DNA from: Variovorax sp.
Lineage (GTDB): Bacteria; Pseudomonadota; Gammaproteobacteria; Burkholderiales; Burkholderiaceae_C
Assembly (NCBI GenBank): GCA_028292145.1
Contig: JAQGMX010000545.1
Location: forward strand, 1 to 5,997
Length of the DNA: 5,997 bases
Direction: 5' to 3'
The notes beneath the pieces are model-generated. The model ran no database searches. It saw nothing but the letters and a program-made list of their open reading frames with translations, and was not told the DNA's origin. Below are positions 1 through 5,327 of this stretch, piece by piece; position 1 is the stretch's first letter; every line of letters starts with the position of its first letter. The translations under genes were made by a program, and so were the position numbers.

Positions 1-285
1 GGACCGCGAGACGCGCAAGCCGCACGCATCGCTTCGCCGGCCGACGGGTCGATCATCGCGCTCGATCCGGATATTCCGCCGACGAATCAGCGCGTGCGGT
101 TTCAGGCCGATGGGCGCGATGCGGGGCTGCAGTGGCGGATCGACGGGAAGACGATCGCGCGCGGCGCGCGGGCGGGTTGGTTGCCTTGGCCGGGGCGGCA
201 CGTGGTGGAGTTGGCGGATGCGCGCGGGCGGGTGCTGGATACGGTGAAGGTCGAGGTGCGCGGGGCGGGTGTTGCGAGCAGATAG
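1..285 (+). CDS. pbpC: Penicillin-binding protein 1C, C-terminal end (5' part outside window)
   Basis: The frame is open from base 1 and ends at TAG 283-285, giving about 94 residues with no start in view. It begins with a short I-x-SP-x-DGSIIALDPDIPP stretch followed by QRVRF, then W-R-I-DGK and a WLPWPGRHVVELAD segment. This is the pattern of the small beta-rich C-terminal domain (BiPBP_C) that closes PBP1C proteins. PBP1C is a bifunctional, inner-membrane-anchored peptidoglycan glycosyltransferase/transpeptidase acting in the periplasm. The catalytic domains would lie upstream of the window, so completeness cannot be judged. Its last part is rich in GGG, CGG, GCG and GTG codons, unlike the GGC/GCC/CTG-rich genes to the right. 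It converges on the lysR gene and is probably unrelated to the catabolic cluster. The family call is from motif recognition, not a search. Confidence 0.82.
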   Translation, partial: GPRDAQAARIASPADGSIIALDPDIPPTNQRVRFQADGRDAGLQWRIDGKTIARGARAGWLPWPGRHVVELADARGRVLDTVKVEVRGAGVASR

Positions 286-321
286 TAGGAATCAGGACAG
301 GCGTTCAGCTCATGAAGCGCG

Positions 322-342
322 CAGGTCCTTCTTGCGGGCCTG
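322..342. terminator. Possible weak hairpin between convergent genes
   Basis: The 134-bp gap between the convergent pbpC and lysR ends (286-419) holds no gene I can support. The best hairpin in it is CAGGTCC, then a 7-nt loop (TTCTTGC), then GGGCCTG: a 7-bp stem with one G-U wobble when read on the + strand. On the - strand the same position becomes an A-C mismatch. No T-run follows on either strand, so it is not a canonical intrinsic terminator. Its only support is position between two converging genes. Confidence 0.2.
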
Positions 343-419
343 GCATGTGTTGCGCCCAGACGCATCAGGCCATTCGAAGTGTCCGGGAAGCCGTAGAAAC
401 CGGGGAAAACCAGTCAGTA

Positions 420-1322
420 TTAAGCCAGCGATCCAGAGCCGACCGCCACTGCCTCCAGCAGCCGCGGCACCAGCGGATTGCGCGAGCCGACGGGCCATAT
501 GCCGTAGGCCTCGGACGGCGTGAGCGTACCGTCAAGTGGTCGGAATACTGCGCCCGGCAGCGCGCAGTGCCGCATCGCGTCAGGTACAAGAGCGACGCCC
601 ATGCCTTGCGACACCAGCGACACCACGGCCAGCCAATGCCGAACCTCCTGCCGTACTTCGGGCCAGAAGCCGGCATCTCCACAGATCGACAGGATGCGCG
701 CGTGGTAGTCGGGCGATGCGCTTCGAGAAAACAGGACGAAGGAGTCGTCGCGCAAGTCGGCGACTGCGATCTTGCCCTTTCGTGCCAGTCGATGCTCTGC
801 CGGCAGGCAGGCCACAAAAGGCTCGGACACCAGCAGGCGGCATTGCAGCTCGGATGGCACTCGCCGCGTGTGCGCGAAGCCGACGTCCATGCGGCCATGC
901 AGCAACTCGGCCATCTGCTCGCCGGAATTGAGTTCGGTCAACGTCACGCGCACTGCGGGATGCGCGGCCTGGAAGCGCTTCAGGGCCTGTGGAAGTCCCC
1001 GGTAAAGCATCGCGCCCACGAAGCCGATGCGCAAGCGACCGGCGCTGCCCTGAGCCACATGCCGCGCCTCGGTCAACGCTTCTTCTGCGTCGCGCAGCAG
1101 CGTGTGCGCCGAGATCCGCAATGCATCGCCCGCGGCGGTCAGGTGCACCGCTTTGCTGTTGCGCTCGAACAGTTGAGCGCCCACCGATTCCTCCAGCTGG
1201 CGGATGGCCACGCTCAGCGGCGGCTGCGAAATCGCCAGACGACGCGCAGCGCGGCCGAAATGCAGTTCCTCGGCAAGGACGACAAAGTAGCGCAGATGAC
1301 GAAGCTCCATGGCGGGGTCCAT
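420..1322 (-). CDS. LysR-family transcriptional regulator (BenM/CatM-like group)
   Basis: This encodes a 300-residue protein, the normal length for LysR-type regulators. The N-terminal winged helix-turn-helix spans about residues 5-65 and shows ELRHLRYF, LHFGRAARRLAISQPPLS and QLFERN. A linker helix (about 66-94) leads to a two-lobed effector-binding domain that opens at GRLRIGFVGAMLYRGLP (95-111). The LHFGRAA and ISQPPLS motifs and the GFV start of the effector domain resemble the BenM/CatM/CbnR group, which senses aromatic acids and their ring-cleavage products. From memory, the Ser pair at the BenM effector pocket (GFVSS) is Gly103-Ala104 here, so the ligand is probably different. Two starts are possible: ATG 1320-1322, giving MDPAMEL, and ATG 1308-1310, giving MELRHL, the more typical LysR start. 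Neither has a clear Shine-Dalgarno. It is divergent from the dehydrogenase operon, which it probably controls along with itself. Confidence 0.95.
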   Translation of the reverse strand: MDPAMELRHLRYFVVLAEELHFGRAARRLAISQPPLSVAIRQLEESVGAQLFERNSKAVHLTAAGDALRISAHTLLRDAEEALTEARHVAQGSAGRLRIGFVGAMLYRGLPQALKRFQAAHPAVRVTLTELNSGEQMAELLHGRMDVGFAHTRRVPSELQCRLLVSEPFVACLPAEHRLARKGKIAVADLRDDSFVLFSRSASPDYHARILSICGDAGFWPEVRQEVRHWLAVVSLVSQGMGVALVPDAMRHCALPGAVFRPLDGTLTPSEAYGIWPVGSRNPLVPRLLEAVAVGSGSLA

Positions 1323-1326
1323 TCAA

Positions 1327-1345
1327 CGATAGCCAGATCGGATCG
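1327..1345. promoter_or_regulatory. Candidate LysR binding site, upstream copy (CGAT-N11-ATCG)
   Basis: CGAT (1327-1330) and ATCG (1342-1345) form a dyad across exactly 11 bases, fitting the T-N11-A rule for LysR-type sites. A second ATCG at 1337-1340 gives an overlapping CGAT-N6-ATCG arrangement. The centre (1336) lies about 64 bp before the predicted operon transcription start, the usual place of the primary recognition site of a LysR regulator. The site begins 5 bp before the upstream lysR start codon, so binding would be expected to repress lysR. It is assigned by sequence symmetry and position only. Confidence 0.5.
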
Positions 1346-1357
1346 ACCAAGACCTAT

Positions 1358-1378
1358 TCGATATTAGACAAGAATCGA
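1358..1378. promoter_or_regulatory. Candidate LysR binding site, promoter-proximal copy (TCGAT-N11-ATCGA)
   Basis: This is a perfect 5-bp dyad, TCGAT (1358-1362) and ATCGA (1374-1378), separated by 11 bases. It repeats the CGAT-N11-ATCG core of the upstream copy, with centres 32 bp apart, about three helical turns. It covers the candidate -35 box at 1365-1370, where the activation site of LysR regulators usually lies. Two identical cores on the same face of the helix suit a tetramer bending the DNA. Binding itself is inferred. Confidence 0.55.
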
Positions 1379-1393
1379 TGAGGGCAGAAGAAT
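1365..1393 (+). promoter_or_regulatory. Candidate sigma-70 promoter of the catabolic operon
   Basis: TAGACA (1365-1370, 5 of 6 matches to TTGACA) is followed after a 17-bp spacer by AAGAAT (1388-1393, 4 of 6 matches to TATAAT). Transcription would start near 1400, leaving a very short leader with the Shine-Dalgarno at its front. The weak -10 box suits a promoter that needs an activator, and the -35 box lies inside the proximal LysR-type site. The match is plausible but unproven. Confidence 0.4.
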
Positions 1394-1401
1394 GAAGCCA
1401 T

Positions 1402-1407
1402 AAGGAG
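1402..1407 (+). promoter_or_regulatory. Ribosome binding site of the acyl-CoA dehydrogenase
   Basis: AAGGAG lies 5 nt before ATG 1413-1415. This strong Shine-Dalgarno fixes the start of the dehydrogenase gene. Confidence 0.8.
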
Positions 1408-1412
1408 ACAAG

Positions 1413-3116
1413 ATGCCCAGTCACATTGCCGACAGCACCGCGGTGCATCCCGTGCCGGACCGCCATGGCCTCAGCCTTTACGACCACGACGCCGAGTTGC
1501 ACACCCTGCTCGCGCTCTACCTGCCGGCAGACCTGCTCGCGCACATGCGGCCGCACTTCGAACGCCTTGGCGCGCTGGCGGGTGGCAAGCTCGACGAACT
1601 GGCACACATCGCCGACCAGAATCCGCCAACGCTCACACTGCGCACGCGAACCGGCATCGACGACCCGCAGGTGCACAAGCACCCGGCGTACGTCGAGATG
1701 GAACGGCTGGCGCTCAGCGAATTCGGCCTGGCTGCCATGTCGCACCGCGACGAGACGCTGGGCTGGAAGGGCCGCATGCCGCCGCTGGTCAAATACGTGC
1801 TGACCTACCTTTTTGTGCAGGCGGAGTTTGGCCTGTGTTGCCCGGTTTCGATGACCGACTCGCTTGCGCGCACGTTGAAGAAGTTCGGCAGTCCCGAATT
1901 GGTCGAGCGCTTCATGCCGCGCTTCCAATCGCTCGACTTCGATACCCTTGCGCAGGGCGCGATGTTCATGACCGAGCAGGCCGCCGGTTCGGACATCGCC
2001 GCGACCGAAACCCGTGCGTGGCAGGACGCGCACGGCCAATGGCGACTGGGCGGCGACAAGTGGTTCTGCTCCAACCCCGACGCCGATTTCGCGATGGTGC
2101 TGGCCCGTGTCGACGGCGGCCTTCCGGGGCTGAAGGGCGTGTCGCTCTTCCTGTTGCCGCGACGACTCGACGACGGCAGTGCCAACCACTACCGCATCCT
2201 GCGTCTGAAAGACAAGTTGGGCACGCGGTCGATGGCCAGCGGCGAGATTCGCCTTGAAGGTGCGCTTGCCTATCTGGTGGGCGAGCAGGGCCGCGGCTTC
2301 GTGCAGATGGCCGACATGGTCAACAACTCGCGCCTGTCGAACGGCGTGCGCGCCGCGGGACTGATGCGTCGCGCCTTGGCGGAAGCGGAGTACGTCGCGC
2401 GCGAACGCCAGGCCTTCGGCAAACGCCTGGAAGACATGCCGCTGATGCAGCGCCAGTTGCAGAAGCTGCGGCTGCCGGCCGAGCAGGCGCGCAGCATGGT
2501 CTTCCAGACGGCGCAGGCGCTGGCCCGCTCCGACAATGGAGAAACCGCAGCCTATCCATTGCTGCGCATCCTTACACCGCTCATCAAGTTCCGCGCCTGT
2601 CGCGACGCCCGCAAGGTGACTGGCGATGCAATGGAGGTGCGTGGTGGCTGCGGCTACATCGAGGAATGGAGTGACCCGCGCCTGCTGCGCGATGCACACC
2701 TCGGTTCGATCTGGGAAGGCACCAGCAACATCGTCGCGCTCGACGTCATTCGCGCCGTGAAGCGAGAAGGCTCGCTGCTTGTGCTGCAGGCGCACCTCGA
2801 AGCGCTGATCGAAGACGCCGCAATCGCGCCCGCGTTCGCTGCCGCACTGCGTGACGCGATGGTTCGGGCCGCAGCGCTGGCGCTGAATGCGGCCAACGAA
2901 GGAGGCGATCGCCTCGCGCGGCAGGCCGCGTCTGCGCTGTACCACGTGGCCAGTGCCATCGCGATGGCATGGGAAGGTGCGCGGGGCGGCTCGGCCCAGC
3001 GCATCGCGTGGGCGCAATTGGTGCTGCTGCACCGCGTGCTGCCGCGCGACCCGCTGGCCGCGTCGGAGGTGCCGCACGACTGGACGGCACCGGCATCGGC
3101 GGCCGTCGAGGCCTGA
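1413..3116 (+). CDS. AidB-type acyl-CoA dehydrogenase (FAD flavoprotein)
   Basis: This 567-residue protein is much longer than ordinary acyl-CoA dehydrogenases (about 380) and close to E. coli AidB (about 541). Its order fits AidB: a long helical N-terminal part (1-180), the MTEQAAGSD flavin/substrate strand (about 186-194), GGDKWF (213-218), NNSR (304-307), RERQAFG (330-336), AMEVRGGCGYIEE (406-418) and SIWEGT, in which Glu435 aligns with the catalytic base of MCAD-type enzymes. An Ala-rich helical C-terminal extension follows from about 450; in AidB the equivalent region contributes to DNA binding. The likely reaction is FAD-dependent alpha,beta-dehydrogenation of an acyl-CoA in the cytoplasm, with electrons passed to ETF. 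It is first in a cluster with a CoA-transferase and a carboxylate-binding protein, which favours a catabolic role over AidB's alkylation-damage role. The substrate is unknown. The start has a strong Shine-Dalgarno, and no frameshift or missing motif is visible. Confidence 0.92.
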   Translation: MPSHIADSTAVHPVPDRHGLSLYDHDAELHTLLALYLPADLLAHMRPHFERLGALAGGKLDELAHIADQNPPTLTLRTRTGIDDPQVHKHPAYVEMERLALSEFGLAAMSHRDETLGWKGRMPPLVKYVLTYLFVQAEFGLCCPVSMTDSLARTLKKFGSPELVERFMPRFQSLDFDTLAQGAMFMTEQAAGSDIAATETRAWQDAHGQWRLGGDKWFCSNPDADFAMVLARVDGGLPGLKGVSLFLLPRRLDDGSANHYRILRLKDKLGTRSMASGEIRLEGALAYLVGEQGRGFVQMADMVNNSRLSNGVRAAGLMRRALAEAEYVARERQAFGKRLEDMPLMQRQLQKLRLPAEQARSMVFQTAQALARSDNGETAAYPLLRILTPLIKFRACRDARKVTGDAMEVRGGCGYIEEWSDPRLLRDAHLGSIWEGTSNIVALDVIRAVKREGSLLVLQAHLEALIEDAAIAPAFAAALRDAMVRAAALALNAANEGGDRLARQAASALYHVASAIAMAWEGARGGSAQRIAWAQLVLLHRVLPRDPLAASEVPHDWTAPASAAVEA

Positions 3117-3147
3117 GCACTTTCAATAAAAAAACGGAGACACGACC

Positions 3148-4119
3148 ATGCGATTTCTTGCCACTCTGGCACTTGCCGCCGCCACCCTGCCGCTGATGCC
3201 GATCGCGAATGCCGAGGCCTTTCCCGACAAGCCCATCATGCTTGTGATTCCGTTCCCGCCGGGCGGCCCGACCGACGCGATGGCGCGCACGCTGGCCGCG
3301 GAGATGCAGAACCGACTCGGCCAGCCGATGATCGTGGAGAACCGCGCCGGCGCGGGCGGCAACATCGGAGCCGAATACGTGGCGCGGGCGGCGCCCGACG
3401 GCCAGACGCTGCTGTTCGGCACCTCGGGCCCGCTCGCGATCAATTCCAGCCTCTACCGCAAGGTCAACTACGACCCGGTGAAAAGCTTCGCGCCGGTGAT
3501 CCAGGTCGGCCACCTTCCAAATATCCTCGTGGTCAACCCGGCCGTGCCGGCGAAGAACGTAAGCGAACTCATTGCCTATGCCAAGTCGAACCCGGGCAAG
3601 CTGAGCTATGCCTCGTCGGGCAACGGCGCGTCGTCGCACTTGGCGGGCGTCCTGTTCAACGCATCGGCCGGCGTCGACTTGCAGCACATCCCCTACAAAG
3701 GCACCGGGCCGGCGTTGAACGACCTGCTCGGCGGCCAGGTGAACATGAGCTTCACGGATGTGCTCACCGCGTTGCCCTATGTCAAGACCGGCAAGCTGCG
3801 CGCGCTGGGCGTGACCACGACCGAACGCTCGCAGGTGCTGCCGGACGTGCCGACGGTCGCCGAACAAGGCGTGCCAGGCTATGACGTGAGCGTCTTCTTC
3901 GGCATCGTCGCGCCGGCCGGTACGCCGCCGGATCGCATCGCGAAGCTCAACCGGGCCTTCGTCGATGTGCTCGCCACGCCGAAGGTGAAGCAGCTCTTCG
4001 CATCGCAGGGCCTGGAGCCCGCGCCGTCTTCCACGCCCCAACAGCTGGGCAAGTTCATCCAGGCACAGACGATCAAGTGGGCCGGCGTAGTGAAACAAGC
4101 TGGCGCACAGCTCGACTGA
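3148..4119 (+). CDS. Bug/TctC-family periplasmic substrate-binding protein
   Basis: This encodes 323 residues, about 300 after export, the usual Bug size. The N-terminus has Arg2, a hydrophobic stretch (3-19) and a probable signal peptidase I site after ANA (20-22) or AEA (22-24). Family marks follow in order: FPDKP (25-29), the ligand-loop PFPPGGPTD (35-43), VENRAGAGGNIGAEYVA, the second ligand loop SSGNGASSHL (156-165), HIPYKG (180-185), and the late LPDVPTVAEQGVPGYD stretch. Bug proteins bind carboxylates or related small molecules in the periplasm. Some feed TctAB-type tripartite transporters, while many are orphans without linked membrane subunits, as appears here. GGAG at 3136-3139 lies 8 nt before the ATG. 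The 31-nt gap from the dehydrogenase and 6-nt gap to the CoA-transferase suggest cotranscription. The bound ligand, plausibly the acid that the CoA-transferase activates, is inference. Confidence 0.95.
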   Translation: MRFLATLALAAATLPLMPIANAEAFPDKPIMLVIPFPPGGPTDAMARTLAAEMQNRLGQPMIVENRAGAGGNIGAEYVARAAPDGQTLLFGTSGPLAINSSLYRKVNYDPVKSFAPVIQVGHLPNILVVNPAVPAKNVSELIAYAKSNPGKLSYASSGNGASSHLAGVLFNASAGVDLQHIPYKGTGPALNDLLGGQVNMSFTDVLTALPYVKTGKLRALGVTTTERSQVLPDVPTVAEQGVPGYDVSVFFGIVAPAGTPPDRIAKLNRAFVDVLATPKVKQLFASQGLEPAPSSTPQQLGKFIQAQTIKWAGVVKQAGAQLD

Positions 4120-4125
4120 AAAACC

Positions 4126-5259
4126 ATGACCGCATTGCCTTCCTCATCGACCGGTGCATTGGCCGGCATTCGTGTGCTGGACATCTCGCGCATCCTCGGC
4201 GGCCCCTATTGCGGCCAGATCCTGGGCGACCACGGTGCCGACGTTCTCAAGGTCGAGCCGCCTCAGGGCGACGACACGCGTGCCTGGGGGCCGCCCTTCA
4301 AGGACGGTGTAGCGTCTTACTACCACGGTCTCAACCGCAACAAGCGGACGATGCACCTCGACCTCGGCAGCTCCGGCGGACGCGACGCGCTGCTGGCGCT
4401 GGTGGCCGAGGCGGATGTGCTGATCGAAAACTTCAAGACCGGCACCATGGAGCGCTGGGGCATAGGCTACGAAACGCTGTCTGAACGCTTCCCGCGGCTT
4501 GTGTGGTGCCGCGTGTCGGGCTTCGGGTCCGACGGCCCGCTGGGTGCCCTGCCCGGCTACGACGCAGCGGTGCAGGCCATGACCGGCATCATGAGCGTGA
4601 ACGGCGAATCCGATGGCGGGCCGCTGCGGGTCGGGCTGCCGGTGGTCGACATGGTGACCGGCCTCAACGCCGTGATCGGCGTGCTCCTGGCGCTGCAGGA
4701 GCGCCAGCGCAGCGGACGCGGGCAGTTCGTCGAAGCCGCGCTGTACGACAGCGGTCTGTCGCTCCTGCATCCGCACGCAGCCAACTGGTTCGTCGACGGA
4801 AAGGCGCCGCGCCGCACCGGCAATGCACATCCGAACATCTATCCGTACGACGCCCTCGCCACCGGCACCGAGCCGGTCTTCGTCGCCGTTGGCAATGACA
4901 CGCAGTTCGCTGCGTTCTGCCGGTGCATCGGCGTGCCGGACCTGATCGACGACGTGCGCTACGCCACGGCCGGCCAGCGTTCGGTACACCGCGATGCGCT
5001 GAAGGTCACGCTCGAAGCCGCCATGCAGAGCTTCGACGGCAACGCATTGGTCAGCCGGCTGATGGCAGCCGGCGTTCCTGCCGCGCCGATACTGTCGGTG
5101 GATGCCGCGCTGGCACATCCCCACACGGCGCACCGCGACATGGTCGTCGAGCTGCCAGGCGGTTACCGCGGTATCGGCGCGCCTGTGAAGCTCGGCCGCA
5201 CGCCTGCAAGTTATCGCCATGCGCCTCTGACGCCCGGCGATCGCTTCGACAAGCGTTGA
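4126..5259 (+). CDS. CaiB/BaiF (class III) CoA-transferase
   Basis: This 377-residue protein is typical of family III CoA-transferases such as formyl-CoA, carnitine and succinyl-CoA-dependent transferases. Visible marks are RVLDISRILGGPYCGQILGDHGADVLKVEPPQ without gaps (about 16-47), the NRNKRTMHLDL segment, LIENFKTGTMERWG, VSGFGSDGP, and PVVDM. In PVVDM, Asp175 fits the catalytic aspartate that forms the acyl-anhydride intermediate (Asp169 in formyl-CoA transferase). HPNIYPY (235-241) is the later conserved active-site region. The role is to move CoA from a donor thioester to a carboxylic acid in the cytoplasm, probably supplying the acyl-CoA for the upstream dehydrogenase. The start lies 6 nt after the stop of the Bug gene, and I see no Shine-Dalgarno in the intervening A-rich bases, so translational coupling is likely. 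Donor and acceptor acids cannot be deduced. Confidence 0.95.
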   Translation: MTALPSSSTGALAGIRVLDISRILGGPYCGQILGDHGADVLKVEPPQGDDTRAWGPPFKDGVASYYHGLNRNKRTMHLDLGSSGGRDALLALVAEADVLIENFKTGTMERWGIGYETLSERFPRLVWCRVSGFGSDGPLGALPGYDAAVQAMTGIMSVNGESDGGPLRVGLPVVDMVTGLNAVIGVLLALQERQRSGRGQFVEAALYDSGLSLLHPHAANWFVDGKAPRRTGNAHPNIYPYDALATGTEPVFVAVGNDTQFAAFCRCIGVPDLIDDVRYATAGQRSVHRDALKVTLEAAMQSFDGNALVSRLMAAGVPAAPILSVDAALAHPHTAHRDMVVELPGGYRGIGAPVKLGRTPASYRHAPLTPGDRFDKR

Positions 5260-5275
5260 AAAGCGTGGGCCGCTT
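5242..5275 (+). repeat. Four alternating complementary 5-nt arms at the end of the CoA-transferase gene
   Basis: CGCTT (5242-5246), AAGCG (5251-5255), AAGCG (5261-5265) and CGCTT (5271-5275) straddle the TGA at 5257-5259. Two small hairpins (arms 1-2 and arms 3-4), or alternatively pairing of arm 2 with arm 4, could form in the RNA. The arms are short and no T-run follows, so this is not a convincing terminator and may be chance. Confidence 0.2.
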
Positions 5276-5317
5276 CCGCGCAATACGATGAAGGTGACCT
5301 ACGTCGTCAGTTATCCC

Positions 5318-5323
5318 AAGGAG
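5318..5323 (+). promoter_or_regulatory. Ribosome binding site that fixes the start of the acylase gene
   Basis: AAGGAG lies 4 nt before ATG 5328-5330. It supports this start over the out-of-frame ATG at 5288, which has no Shine-Dalgarno and opens only a short frame. Confidence 0.7.
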
Positions 5324-5327
5324 TTGA

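Noticed and set aside
132..1367. Long + strand open frame (411 codons) through the pbpC tail and opposite lysR
   Set aside because: It is antisense to a clear LysR gene, has no recognisable domain, and its length is explained by high GC with few stops.
1323..3077. 584-codon - strand frame opposite the acyl-CoA dehydrogenase
   Set aside because: The + strand frame has full AidB-type motifs and a strong ribosome site. The - strand product is His/Arg/Gln-rich with no family features, a typical GC-rich shadow.
2746..4098. 450-codon - strand frame opposite the Bug gene
   Set aside because: It overlaps the real Bug gene and part of the dehydrogenase, and its composition is that of a reverse-complement shadow.
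5261..5275. Intrinsic terminator after the CoA-transferase (AAGCG-TGGGC-CGCTT)
   Set aside because: The stem is only 5 bp and no T-run follows.
4144..5283. 379-codon - strand frame opposite the CoA-transferase
   Set aside because: It mirrors almost exactly the true CoA-transferase frame and shows no motif of its own.
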